NCBI RefSeq assembly: GCF_029892045.1
Contig: NZ_CP120368.1
Location: 2,292,001-2,356,000 of the forward strand
Length of the DNA stretch: 64,000 nt
Reading direction: 5' to 3'
From: Sinorhizobium numidicum
Lineage (GTDB): Bacteria > Pseudomonadota > Alphaproteobacteria > Rhizobiales > Rhizobiaceae
The notes under the pieces were generated by a model. The model was not told where the DNA came from, did not search any database, and saw nothing but the letters and a program-made list of their open reading frames with translations. Shown in pieces: positions 8,969 through 16,460 of this stretch. The translations under genes were made by a program, and so were the position numbers. Position 1 is the stretch's first letter. Each line of letters opens with the position of its first letter.

Positions 8969-9321
8969 TGCCGTTTCTCCTCCAGTTCCGGTCCGCAGCA
9001 GGCGTCGCCAGCCGCCTCACGTGCGCGGATCAGCGGATGGTCCGCGCAGCAATCTTCCATCAGGAAACGGATAAGGCCGCCCAATGCATCGTAATTCGCC
9101 GAGTAGATTATCGATCTGGATTCGCGCTGCTGGGCGACGAGCCCGGCCCGCTCCAGCTCCTTCAGGTGAAAAGAGACATTGGAAGGGGAAACCTCCGCCT
9201 TCTCGGCAATAGCCCCTGCCGACATGCCGCTCTGGCCCGCGATCACCAACATACGGACGATCCGGAGGCGGGTCTCCTGCGAGAGGCCGCCAAAGGCTGC
9301 CAGGGCTTGACGCTCATTCAT
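8965..9321 (-). CDS. arsR: ArsR-family metalloid-responsive repressor
   Basis: This 118-residue winged-helix protein has the ArsR recognition region VSPSNVSFHLKELERAGLVAQ and the wing segment RESRSIIYSAN. The usual ELCVCDL metal motif in helix 3 is absent. The C-terminal tail instead carries vicinal cysteines (EDCCADH and DACCGPE), a location seen in ArsR variants that bind arsenite through C-terminal Cys. It is divergent from the DUF6428 gene, with a 27-bp inverted repeat between them that is the likely operator. The arsC remnant overlaps its stop codon and the MFS gene follows. Confidence 0.9.
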   Translation of the reverse strand: MNERQALAAFGGLSQETRLRIVRMLVIAGQSGMSAGAIAEKAEVSPSNVSFHLKELERAGLVAQQRESRSIIYSANYDALGGLIRFLMEDCCADHPLIRAREAAGDACCGPELEEKRQ

Positions 9322-9348
9322 ATTTCAATAATCCTTGAACATTGAAAT
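9322..9348. promoter_or_regulatory. Inverted repeat, likely ArsR operator
   Basis: ATTTCAAT (9322-9329) and ATTGAAAT (9341-9348) are perfect 8-base arms separated by 11 bases. They fill the gap between the divergent arsR and DUF6428 genes. Position and symmetry fit an autoregulatory ArsR site controlling both directions. Confidence 0.7.
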
Positions 9349-9890
9349 TAGGAGTAACGCAAATAAGTGCGACCGACAAGCCCCTGCTTCAGGACACTGA
9401 CATCAGCCTCGGCCAACTGCTGGATTCGCTCACGGAAAACAAGCACTTGCCGCTGGTGTTTCACTACAACGGCAAGCCGGTGAAGCCAGGCTATCACATC
9501 ACAGAGGTGAAGGCCGGCCAATTTTCCGCGCTCGATTGCGGCGCCAACCCCGAGACCTGGTCCGAAATCTTCGTGCAACTCTGGGATATCGACGAAGACG
9601 ATCGCGCTCACATGTTCGCCGGGAAATTTTCCGCGATTATCCGCAAGGTCTCGGAGCATGTGCAGCTTGACAGCGCAGCGAGACTGACGTTCGAGGTAAG
9701 TGACGGCGTGCAGCCGATGCAAATTTATTGCGCGGCGCCGCCCATGCTCCACAACGGAGCCCTGCATGTGACGTTGGTGCCGCGTCCCGCAAGCTGCAAG
9801 CCGCGTGACCGCTGGCTCGCCGATGAGAAACGGGAGGCAGCCGTCTGCTGCGGCACGTCATCGGTCACCGAGAACGCCTGTTGTTCTTGA
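9342..9890 (+). CDS. DUF6428 family protein, Cys-rich tail
   Basis: About 175-182 residues, soluble. The core SLGQLLDSLTENKHLPLVFHYNGKPVKPGYHITEVKAG resembles DUF6428 proteins found beside arsR genes in rhizobia. The C-terminus carries two Cys pairs (AAVCCGTS and ENACCS), like the tail of the neighbouring ArsR, which suggests metalloid binding. The start is odd. The best ribosome site (AGGAG, 9350-9354) points to ATA at 9363, which reads ISATDKPLLQD where MSATDK would be expected. The only usual start codon upstream is TTG at 9342, inside the operator. ATG may have mutated to ATA. Confidence 0.75.
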   Translation: MKLGVTQISATDKPLLQDTDISLGQLLDSLTENKHLPLVFHYNGKPVKPGYHITEVKAGQFSALDCGANPETWSEIFVQLWDIDEDDRAHMFAGKFSAIIRKVSEHVQLDSAARLTFEVSDGVQPMQIYCAAPPMLHNGALHVTLVPRPASCKPRDRWLADEKREAAVCCGTSSVTENACCS

Positions 9891-10129
9891 AGGCGCATGG
9901 CGCTGTGGCTCGACCAGTGCGACACCAACAAGATCAGAATGACAGGCAAATGCGCAACCGGACGAGCAAGCGAGAATTTGGCCCTTACCGAGACACAACT
10001 ATAGTTAGCATTTCTTTCGCGCGTTCCCGGTGCCAGGCGATAGACCGCGCTGAAACACAACGTGATTGGACGGAGTGTGATCGCCGGCTATTTCTGCGTC
10101 TGACGATCTTAATGAGGAGGTGCTTTGTC

Positions 10130-10918
10130 GTGCAAAAAATGACCCAACTGGCCTGCCTGGCCTGTCTTTCGGTGGCTTTTGCCTCCGCGCCGATCGGCCT
10201 CGGGTTTCAGGATCAATCGGGAGGATGGTCGCCTGCCGCTTACGCAAAGAACGGAAATGGCGGCGGCAACGGCGGTGGCAACGGCGGTGGCAATGGCGGC
10301 GGAAACGGCCATGGCGGCAAAAGCACCGGAAAGTCTTCGGCGAACAACGGCAAATCGGCAACCACATCTAAACGCTACGCCAACCCCGCAAAGGACCCTG
10401 TCGCCAAGGCGCTGGACAGCCTTTTTGGCAAAAAGAAAAGCAGTGCTGTGAAAACCGCAGCCCGACCGGTGCAGAAGCCGGCCAGGAAAACATCTGTCGC
10501 GGTGCCGGAAACGGCTGTCGTGAAGCCGGAAAAACCCAATCTCTCGGCGAAGCTTGCGGGACTCAAGTCACTGAAGCGCAATTATCATGCCTACATGAAC
10601 TCGAACGACCCACGTATGGCTGCGATTTCCGCCTATGCGATGGCCTATGCGCAATATGAGCTAACGAACGGCAGCGACGTGCCGCCGACAGATCCTGCGC
10701 TCGGTGACGAGGCTCTGCGTGAGGCGCTGCTGGCGGCCGCAAACAAGAACCGCGTGGAGCAATATGGCGACGCCTACGTGGACGAAGACGTCATGGCCTG
10801 GGCGAAGGATGTGCTCGGCGTCGGCCCGTCAGTCGGAAAGATCGACGAGATCCGCGACGCCCTGGCCGCGGAACAGACGCAGGATCGCGAAGCGGAACAG
10901 GCGGCGGTCGCCCAATAA
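10130..10918 (+). CDS. Exported Gly-rich repeat protein (hypothetical)
   Basis: GTG at 10130 follows GAGGAGG with ideal spacing; an ATG lies three codons later. The roughly 260-residue product has a signal peptide (LACLACLSVAFASAPIG). A low-complexity run of NGGG units follows, encoded by 12-base tandem repeats at about 10259-10318, then a Lys/Ser/Ala-rich linker. The helical C-terminal domain contains NYHAYMNSNDPRMAAISAYA and ends in Gln/Ala. Rhizobial genomes carry similar exported proteins without known function. No partner gene is evident. The frame is open upstream to 9881, but that part is Arg-rich and not protein-like. Confidence 0.75.
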   Translation: MQKMTQLACLACLSVAFASAPIGLGFQDQSGGWSPAAYAKNGNGGGNGGGNGGGNGGGNGHGGKSTGKSSANNGKSATTSKRYANPAKDPVAKALDSLFGKKKSSAVKTAARPVQKPARKTSVAVPETAVVKPEKPNLSAKLAGLKSLKRNYHAYMNSNDPRMAAISAYAMAYAQYELTNGSDVPPTDPALGDEALREALLAAANKNRVEQYGDAYVDEDVMAWAKDVLGVGPSVGKIDEIRDALAAEQTQDREAEQAAVAQ

Positions 10919-10998
10919 ACCTTGCAAGCCTCAGAACCACAACGATGCGCCGCCTGGAAAACGCCAGCGCGGCGCTCGCCCTCCGCAGCAGCAATCAC

Positions 10999-11045
10999 AG
11001 TGCTACAGCGACCTTTGTGCGTCTGAAAAGACGCACGGCCCTGAT
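10999..11045 (+). repeat. Partial RIME1 (second palindrome)
   Basis: GTGCTACAGCGACC and TGCGTCTGAAAAGACGCA are intact, but the element stops after ACGGCCCTGA. The first palindrome is absent. Confidence 0.75.
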
Positions 11046-11096
11046 GATCGCGCGCCGGGACCGGCGACGCGCGAATTCCAGTCGAAGAGCGAGGTA

Positions 11097-11714
11097 CTAC
11101 AGACTGAAGGGGTCCTTCGACGATCCCCGGCCGCCGGTCGCGGTGAACGGATCCGTTTCCTCCGCCTTGCCGCCAAAGGGATCTCGCTTCTCGTCCTCTT
11201 CGGCGATCAGCTTGTCCACCGCCTTCTGGCAGTTCAGCATTTCCTCCGCCGCGCGGCCCGAATCGCGCAGGCTCAGATTGGCGACGACACGATCTTCGAA
11301 CGTGATTTTCAGGCCGCGCTTCCGCACGAAGCCCGAGAGAAAGTCCGGTTCCGCCAGGTTGATGAAGAGAAACTTGCCACTCTCGTCGCCAGCGACTCTG
11401 GCGGATGCCGTCCAAGGCTCGCTTCGATCAAACTGGAAGGACAAATCGTAGTCCTTTCCTATTTCGATGGATTTCCAGTCATCGTTGCCGAACATCATGT
11501 AAAAGGGAAACTCGGAGCCCTTGGGGTGAAAGCCGAGCCGGAGGGTGACGCCGCCCTCGTATTCGGAGATGATGAAGCAAGAGCCCTCCATGGTGACATC
11601 AGAGGCTACCGTCCAGCCGTTGACGTCCTTCCATTTGATGATCTCGGACGGCTCCGCCGAAACCGTGCAGACGGATATGAGAAGGCTGGCTATCCCCAAT
11701 GACAATCTACGCAT
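11097..11714 (-). CDS. Exported hypothetical protein, paralogue 1 with DPF-rich tail
   Basis: The ATG at 11714 begins MRRLSLGIASLLISVCTVSAEP, a clean signal peptide. A beta-rich domain follows (WKDVNGWTVASDVTMEGSC, then GFHPKGSEFPFYMMFG) and then a helical segment ending in a charged tail with three DPF tripeptides (RDPFGG, TDPFTA, KDPFSL at the very end). The neighbour at 12508-11855 is a clear paralogue with the same layout, so the pair arose by tandem duplication. The two Cys of the mature protein (in GSCF and LNCQ) are conserved in both copies. The function is unknown and a periplasmic location is likely. Confidence 0.8.
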   Translation of the reverse strand: MRRLSLGIASLLISVCTVSAEPSEIIKWKDVNGWTVASDVTMEGSCFIISEYEGGVTLRLGFHPKGSEFPFYMMFGNDDWKSIEIGKDYDLSFQFDRSEPWTASARVAGDESGKFLFINLAEPDFLSGFVRKRGLKITFEDRVVANLSLRDSGRAAEEMLNCQKAVDKLIAEEDEKRDPFGGKAEETDPFTATGGRGSSKDPFSL

Positions 11715-11854
11715 GTAATGCCCCTGTTGTGCGCGCATCCTGTTGGTTTTTCACATCTCGGCGAGAGCGCTAATCGATTCACCCACGAGCTGCGAACCAT
11801 GTGGATCGCCGCTCACTGTCGAGGAAGGCGGCATCCTTCCTCCTTCCGTAAAGA

Positions 11855-12508
11855 TCACATGGCAAAGGGGTCCTTCGATGTTTCCTTTGCCCCACCCGCT
11901 GCAAACGGATCCTTGTCCGCAGCATTGCCGTCTGCTCCGGCAAAGGGATCGTTTTCCGCTTTCGCTGCCTCGCCAAAGGAATCGCGATCGGGCACGGGCA
12001 ACAGGGCGTTCACCGCCTCTTGGCATTTGAACATCTCGCTTGCGGCCCTTCGCGAATCTTTCAGGCTGAGATTGGCAATCGCCCGGCCTCCGAACGAGAC
12101 CTTTAGAAAATTCCTGCGGACGAAGTCGTCGATGAAATCGACATTGGAGAAATTGACGACAAGGTGTTTCAGGCCATCCGTCTGAAATCCGATCGCGGCG
12201 GCCGGCCAACGACGGCCCTGATCCAGTTGCATGGTGATATCATAGGATTTGTCGGCCTCGATCGATCGCCAGTCCGGGCTGCCAAAGGACACGAAAGCCA
12301 TGTTCTCCGAGCCCCTCGGATAGAAGCCCATGCGCAGGATGATGTCGCCGTCATAACTGGTCGCGATGTAGCAGGAATCACCCATGGAAGGATCGGAAGC
12401 CACAAGCCAATTATTGACCTGCTTCCATGTCTTCGTGTTGGTTTCGACAGCTCCGGCAGTGTTTGCCGCGATCAGAAAACCTGCCAGCATCAATGACAGT
12501 TTATGCAT
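11855..12508 (-). CDS. Exported hypothetical protein, paralogue 2 with DPF-rich tail
   Basis: ATG at 12508 (MHKLSLMLAGFLIAANTAGAVE, signal peptide). The mature domain parallels its neighbour: WKQVNNWLVASDPSMGDSC, then GFYPRGSEN, FGSPDWRSIEADKSYDI and SEMFKCQEAVNAL. The tail repeats NDPFAG, KDPFAA and KDPFAM. Overall similarity to the 11714-11097 product is obvious by eye along the whole length, while the DNA has diverged well, so the duplication is not recent. I cannot assign a family name. Confidence 0.8.
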   Translation of the reverse strand: MHKLSLMLAGFLIAANTAGAVETNTKTWKQVNNWLVASDPSMGDSCYIATSYDGDIILRMGFYPRGSENMAFVSFGSPDWRSIEADKSYDITMQLDQGRRWPAAAIGFQTDGLKHLVVNFSNVDFIDDFVRRNFLKVSFGGRAIANLSLKDSRRAASEMFKCQEAVNALLPVPDRDSFGEAAKAENDPFAGADGNAADKDPFAAGGAKETSKDPFAM

Positions 12509-12655
12509 GTAGAGCCCCCGTTTCCACCAGCCATACTGGTATGATTTGGGGCGGCTGTCGAGCCGTCGGCAGTGCATTCCAAACAACAATTCGGGCTTGC
12601 TGTTTTCCCCCGGAAGCGCCGGCTCTTGGACCGCTGCAACGATCGGAATCATCGC

Positions 12656-12994
12656 TCACCCTCCCCGCAATAACACCAGCAGTCGCTTCGCGGCGTCGGC
12701 GAAGGTTACGCCCAGCGCCGCTCCGCCGATGCCGATGACGCCGAGGGCGCCCATTCCCATCAGCTTCCATTTGCGAACGTCATCCGTCACCGGTTTCATC
12801 TCCGCCAGGTCCTCCTTGACCAGCGTCATCGCCCCCTCGAGCGTGCCCACCCGCTCGACAAGCTCATCCATGCGCCGGTGCATCGAGGTGCGGCTCGTAT
12901 CGGACCGGTCTTCTGAGCGGCGGAAGTCCTCGCGCAGGTTCTTCACTTCGGCAATCAACGTCCCGAGCTGCTGGTGAACGCTCGCGTCAATCAT
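12656..12994 (-). CDS. DUF1515-like prophage protein with a membrane segment
   Basis: The ATG at 12994 (MIDASVHQQLGTLIAEVKNL) follows GGGAGCACCGAGA and overlaps the end of the Rz1-like gene (ATGATTGA), indicating coupled translation. Residues about 1-70 form a charged coiled coil (LREDFRRSEDRSDTSRTSMH, RMDELVERVGTLEGAM). A hydrophobic Gly-rich span follows near residues 85-105 (LMGMGALGVIGIGGAALGV). This layout matches DUF1515 proteins of rhizobial prophages. Its place at the end of a lysis cassette and the TM segment make a holin or holin-modulator role possible, but that is inference. Confidence 0.75.
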   Translation of the reverse strand: MIDASVHQQLGTLIAEVKNLREDFRRSEDRSDTSRTSMHRRMDELVERVGTLEGAMTLVKEDLAEMKPVTDDVRKWKLMGMGALGVIGIGGAALGVTFADAAKRLLVLLRGG

Positions 12995-13238
12995 TCTCGG
13001 TGCTCCCATGCCGGCCGCACTCGGCCCGCGTCCAGACAGCCGCGGCACAGAGACCGACAACTGTCCGGTCGATCTTGCGTTGGTCCGCGGGCGTGGCGCC
13101 GCGCGCACCCGCGAGATCAAGGCCGACGACGTTGCGAAGGCCCGTCACACTCGCCGGCTGCGAAATTCCACAGCCCGCCAGCACCAAGACAAGCATCGTA
13201 ATCAATGCGCTTCCCGTGAGCGCGGTCCGCCGCTTCAT
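12987..13238 (-). CDS. Rz1-like outer-membrane spanin lipoprotein
   Basis: The 83-residue product has a short lipoprotein signal, MKRRTALTGSALITMLVLVL followed by AGC, with the lipobox Cys at residue 23. A small soluble domain follows. The start codon lies inside the preceding 13359-13117 gene in a different frame, so 122 bases are shared. An embedded lipoprotein gene out of frame within a small N-anchored membrane gene is the hallmark of Rz/Rz1 spanin pairs. Directly upstream lies the endolysin part of a chimeric gene. Spanins fuse the inner and outer membranes at the end of phage lysis. Sequence similarity to named Rz1 proteins was not established. Confidence 0.65.
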   Translation of the reverse strand: MKRRTALTGSALITMLVLVLAGCGISQPASVTGLRNVVGLDLAGARGATPADQRKIDRTVVGLCAAAVWTRAECGRHGSTEND

Positions 13239-13359
13239 TATTTTGCCTTTCGATTGATTGTCTCGCCGCTTCTGCGCCTTCCTTGCGAATTTCGAGGGCA
13301 GCCCACGCGATGGCGGCGAGCGCGAGCGCGCCGGCGAGGATCTTGATCCAGGGGACCAT
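13117..13359 (-). CDS. Rz-like inner-membrane spanin
   Basis: This 80-residue protein has one N-terminal membrane anchor (WIKILAGALALAAIAWAALE, about residues 4-23). A charged helix (RKEGAEAARQSIERQNNEAA) follows, then a C-terminal segment with two Cys. This is the layout of i-spanins, although it is short for the family. The ATG overlaps the stop of the upstream chimeric terminase-endolysin gene (TGATG), so translation is coupled. The Rz1-like lipoprotein gene starts inside it in another frame. Confidence 0.65.
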   Translation of the reverse strand: MVPWIKILAGALALAAIAWAALEIRKEGAEAARQSIERQNNEAADRAHGKRIDYDACLGAGGLWNFAAGECDGPSQRRRP

Positions 13360-14747
13360 CAGCGCCTAAGCCCCAGCGCGTCGCGCACGGTTGGCATGGA
13401 GGAGATGGCGTAAACCGCAAAGCCGATGATCGCGGCCAAGATCGCGAGCTGTACCCGCCAGTCGAGCGCCACGAGATTGAGCTCCTTCAGAGCCGTGATG
13501 ATCGTGCCTCCGGCGGTGAGCAACCACGTCCAAAACCGGGCGGATCGAGCGACCGCTTTGCGCCGCGGCACAGGCCGCGCCGCCGAAGCCTCGGCCGGCT
13601 GGTCTCTTCCTGTATCCCGGGAGCGAGCAGCGGTGAGCACCGCGCGAAGGACCGCCTCCACCTTTTCCGGCTCCACCAGTGCCTTGTTGAGGCCATCACC
13701 GGCGTAATAAGACTGTCCGCGCTTGACCGGCCGCCGCTCGCCGTCCGCGTCGGCGAGAACAGGCAGCGACGCCCATTCCATCGCCAGCCGCTTGCCAAAC
13801 TCGGCGAGCCCAATCTCGCCGGTGATGAAAGCGGCGAAGCCGCGACGCTTCAGGAGGTGAAAGGCGAGCGGGTCCTGGAGATCGGGAGCGAAGAGATCCC
13901 TGCCGCTGATCGACGGGATTTCGTTGGCGAGACCGATCAGCGTTGCCCGCATAAACTGATAGCTGTCGATGATCCGCTGCCGCTCCTCCGGCGTATAGTG
14001 CTCCGCATCCTCGATCGTCATGGTGATGACCTCGCGATCCGGCGATTTTTCCATGAGGTACCGCGCCACCACCGCGCTTAGGCCTTTGAGCGGCGTGAAG
14101 GTGACGGCGACGGAGCCCCGCGTCGCATTGGTGCGGGTAATCCCCTCGAAATAGACGTCCTCGGGCGGCTCCTCGTCGAACCAGACATAGTCGACCGTGT
14201 TCGCCTGCCACTTGCCGCGCCCCTGCTCATAGGCCTTGAAGAGCAGCGTCGAAGCCCCGCCCGAGAGGTGCCGTACTGTCACGCTATCGAGCGCGCCGGA
14301 GGCACCGGAGCGCCGGGTTGTCGCGATGATCGCAGCTTTGGGAATGAAGCCCGTGCCCCAATCCTCTTCATTGAGCGGCGGACCTACGAGCAGCCGCTGC
14401 ACGCCGTCGCGCGTCAGCTCGTAGGATTCCGAGCCCGCCAGCATTACGACCGGCTTTCCAAACCGCTTGCCCTGCCACCAGTCGGGATAGCGCCCCGTCA
14501 GATGCATCGCCGCTTCCGCCGCCCCCGCCAGCGTTTTGCCCAACTGATTGCCAGCCATGAACAGGCGCTCGCGAAAGGCCGCGCCCGCCAAATGAAACTC
14601 TCGCTGTTTGGCATAGGGCCGGTAGCGGTCGAGGATATTGGTCCGCTGCCGGCGGTCCAGTTCCTCCAGGAGCACCGCCTGTTCCCTCAGCAAAGCGGAA
14701 AGGCCGGGCGCAGGAGAGCGGCCGGATGAGCTGGGTAAACTGGTCAT
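13359..14747 (-). CDS. Chimeric gene: phage terminase large-subunit ATPase domain fused to endolysin
   Basis: Residues 1 to about 258 are a large-terminase ATPase domain: Walker A GNQLGKT at 66-72, Walker B VDYVWFDEE at 185-193, coupling-motif region VAVTFTPLKG, and YTPEERQRII. From about 261 the protein becomes the second half of a lambda-R-like (GH104-type) endolysin: SYQFMRATL, then GRDLFAPDLQDPLAFHLLKR, EWASLPV and GQSYYAGDGLNKAL. The C-terminus (about 403-455) has two hydrophobic spans, as in membrane-tethered endolysins of rhizobial phages. The terminase nuclease domain and the endolysin catalytic N-terminus are both missing. A deletion that removed the morphogenesis genes in between is the simplest cause. 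Neither activity is likely to remain. Confidence 0.85.
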   Translation of the reverse strand: MTSLPSSSGRSPAPGLSALLREQAVLLEELDRRQRTNILDRYRPYAKQREFHLAGAAFRERLFMAGNQLGKTLAGAAEAAMHLTGRYPDWWQGKRFGKPVVMLAGSESYELTRDGVQRLLVGPPLNEEDWGTGFIPKAAIIATTRRSGASGALDSVTVRHLSGGASTLLFKAYEQGRGKWQANTVDYVWFDEEPPEDVYFEGITRTNATRGSVAVTFTPLKGLSAVVARYLMEKSPDREVITMTIEDAEHYTPEERQRIIDSYQFMRATLIGLANEIPSISGRDLFAPDLQDPLAFHLLKRRGFAAFITGEIGLAEFGKRLAMEWASLPVLADADGERRPVKRGQSYYAGDGLNKALVEPEKVEAVLRAVLTAARSRDTGRDQPAEASAARPVPRRKAVARSARFWTWLLTAGGTIITALKELNLVALDWRVQLAILAAIIGFAVYAISSMPTVRDALGLRR

Positions 14748-14810
14748 CCCGCGATCCGTCTTCCCATTTTCTGGAACCTTGGCGTAGCTGAAAGGGAGTG
14801 CGCCGCTTGT

Positions 14811-14865
14811 CCGTCTCCCCGCTCGCGGGGAGACGGTGGCCGGCAGGCCGGATGAGGGGCCGACC
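14811..14865. repeat. Palindromic intergenic repeat of the rhizobial CTCCCCGC-GCGGGGAG type
   Basis: CCGTCTCCCCGC and GCGGGGAGACGG are perfect 12-base arms around TC (14811-14836). A GGCCGGCAGGCCGGATGAGG tail follows. Repeats of this look are frequent between rhizobial genes. A degraded relative lies at 46871-46920. A small RIME-like scrap (GCGCGCCTGAAGAGACGC) follows at about 14895-14912. Confidence 0.7.
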
Positions 14866-15034
14866 CTGGCGCCGATGCATTATCGCGGCCTTCGCGCGCC
14901 TGAAGAGACGCAGCACTTTAGGATAGCAATCGTCTTTACTGGACTGTGATCGGATAAGATCAATAATAGTCTCGCGATTTACCGCCGCGAACAGCTCACC
15001 GTCGCGGCGGCGCACCAGCGGGAGGCGCAAAACC

Positions 15035-15376
15035 ATGATCGAAGGTCATTGCCACTGCAGGGCGGTACACATCACCGTCCCCGTCCGCCCCGAAACGCTC
15101 GGCGATTGCAACTGCTCGCTCTGCAGCCGGCTCGGCGCGCTCTGGGCCTACTATCCTTCCGACGAGGTCGCTGTCAGCGATCCGGAAAAAAAGCTGGTCG
15201 GCTATGTCCAAGGCGGCAAGACCCTGACCATGCATCACTGCGGCGTATGCGGCTGCACGACCCACTGGTCGCCGATTGGACGAAACTCTACGCGGATGGG
15301 CGTGAACATGCGCGTCTTCGACCGGGCTGTCTGGGAGGACATTCCGCACCGTCTGATCGATGGGGCGAGCTGGTGA
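15035..15376 (+). CDS. GFA/CENP-V domain protein
   Basis: This 113-residue protein has the Cys pattern of the glutathione-dependent formaldehyde-activating enzyme fold: GHCHCRAV near the start, CNCSLCSRLG near residue 25, and HHCGVCGCTTHW near residue 67. These Cys residues bind two zinc ions in the family. The enzyme activity of most members, including this one, is unproven. It sits between the phage terminase genes on the opposite strand, so it is foreign to the prophage. A RIME copy begins three bases after its stop. Confidence 0.85.
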   Translation: MIEGHCHCRAVHITVPVRPETLGDCNCSLCSRLGALWAYYPSDEVAVSDPEKKLVGYVQGGKTLTMHHCGVCGCTTHWSPIGRNSTRMGVNMRVFDRAVWEDIPHRLIDGASW

Positions 15377-15379
15377 TTT

Positions 15380-15486
15380 CTACAGCGCCGTGCGTCTTTT
15401 CAGACGCACAAAGGTCGCTGTAGCACTTTGAATTGCTGCATGTTTTTATCCTTAAATCGGCTCCGATTTAAGGAAACATGCAGTAG
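15380..15486 (-). repeat. RIME1-type element, reverse orientation
   Basis: Complete copy starting three bases after the GFA stop codon. Both palindromes are well kept, so it may also serve as a transcript end. Confidence 0.92.
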
Positions 15487-15549
15487 GCCCGCCCGGAGCA
15501 GCGAAGAATTGCTCGTCGCCGCACACCACGCGTGCTCAGATGCAATGCG

Positions 15550-15705
15550 CTAGATTCTGCCCATCAGCAGCAGGACTAGCAGCACGATGACTAAGACGCC
15601 CAGAATGCCCGAGGGGCCGTAGCCCCAACTGGCTGAATACGGCCAGGCCGGAACGGCGCCGATCAGGAGCAGGATCAGAATAATCAGAAGAACGGTACCA
15701 AGCAT
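15550..15705 (-). CDS. DUF3309 small membrane protein
   Basis: 51 residues from the ATG at 15705, which follows GAGGATCGTAAT. The sequence is two hydrophobic spans around a short aromatic-Gly turn: MLGTVLLIILILLLIGAVPA, WPYSASWGYGPSG, then ILGVLVIVLLVLLLMGRI. This layout, including the W.YS..WGYGPSG turn, matches DUF3309 proteins of proteobacteria. The function is unknown. The longer open frame upstream runs through a degenerate RIME copy and is not used. Confidence 0.85.
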   Translation of the reverse strand: MLGTVLLIILILLLIGAVPAWPYSASWGYGPSGILGVLVIVLLVLLLMGRI

Positions 15706-15730
15706 ATTACGATCCTCCACTGCACAATTC

Positions 15731-15810
15731 CTGCTTAAAGACAAAATCATGCAGCAATTCAAATTACTGCAGCGATTTTTGCGCGTCCTGAAAGAGGTGC
15801 TACGCTGCAG
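15731..15810 (+). repeat. Degenerate RIME1-type element
   Basis: CATGCAGCAATTCAAATTA, CTGCAGCGATTTTTGCGCG and a diverged end (GCTACGCTGCAG) can be aligned to the consensus. The first palindrome is mostly lost. Confidence 0.65.
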
Positions 15811-16049
15811 CGGATGTGGTTCATCCTCTACCGAATGCGAAAAGTCCGGATTGGTTCCGTTCCCATGCAACCCGCGCGTTCACGGCTCGACGGCGCTCGA
15901 CCGTGAGGCACGCCTGAATCACGGGTCGGCGGCCGTCTTTCAAATTGTAACGTCGGGAACAGCCCGAAAGGGCAAGAGGCTGTTGTATGAGCATGTTCTC
16001 AGGCGTTTGAGAACATGCTAAATCTCTTGTTTTCAAAGGGGGAAAACCG

Positions 16050-16454
16050 ATGCCGCGCATTGCAAATCTTTATTTCAAGACAGCCATTGTCTTTCTCATA
16101 TTGGGCATATCCATCGGACTTCACATGTCGATCTCAGGGGATCACGGCGCCACCGGCGCCCACGCCCACGCCAACCTGCTCGGCTGGGTGACGATGGCAA
16201 TCTTCGGCGGCTATCATGCGCTTAATCCGCGCAAGGCCGAGAGACGCTTGGCGATGATCCAATATGCCGTCTACACCTTCGGTGTCGCGGTGCTCATTCC
16301 GTCGCTCTATCTGATGCTGACGGGCAACGCGGCGATGGAGCCGATCGTCGCCCTCTCGTCGCTCATCGCCTTCGCCGGCGTTCTTCTGTTCGCCGTCATC
16401 ATCTTCTCGAGCGGCGAGCGCGTCGTCTCAGCCAGCGTGGCACCGAGCCGCTGA
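16050..16454 (+). CDS. Four-span membrane protein resembling cytochrome oxidase subunit I fragments
   Basis: The 134-residue product has four hydrophobic segments and a His-rich loop after the first (LHMSISGDHGATGAHAHANL, then LGWVTMAIFGGYHALNP). Proteins with this His pattern are often annotated as small heme-copper oxidase subunit I-like in rhizobia. Heme or copper binding is possible but not shown. The ATG at 16050 follows AAAGGGGGAAAACCG. Its stop is seven bases from the convergent end of the phage small-terminase-like gene, so it was inserted tightly against prophage DNA. Confidence 0.75.
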   Translation: MPRIANLYFKTAIVFLILGISIGLHMSISGDHGATGAHAHANLLGWVTMAIFGGYHALNPRKAERRLAMIQYAVYTFGVAVLIPSLYLMLTGNAAMEPIVALSSLIAFAGVLLFAVIIFSSGERVVSASVAPSR

Positions 16455-16460
16455 CGGCGA

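Noticed and set aside
11097..12508. DPF motifs as eukaryotic AP-2 type endocytic signals, hence host-directed effectors
   Set aside because: The proteins have Sec signal peptides and no type III, IV or VI secretion context. The motif is too short to support an effector claim.
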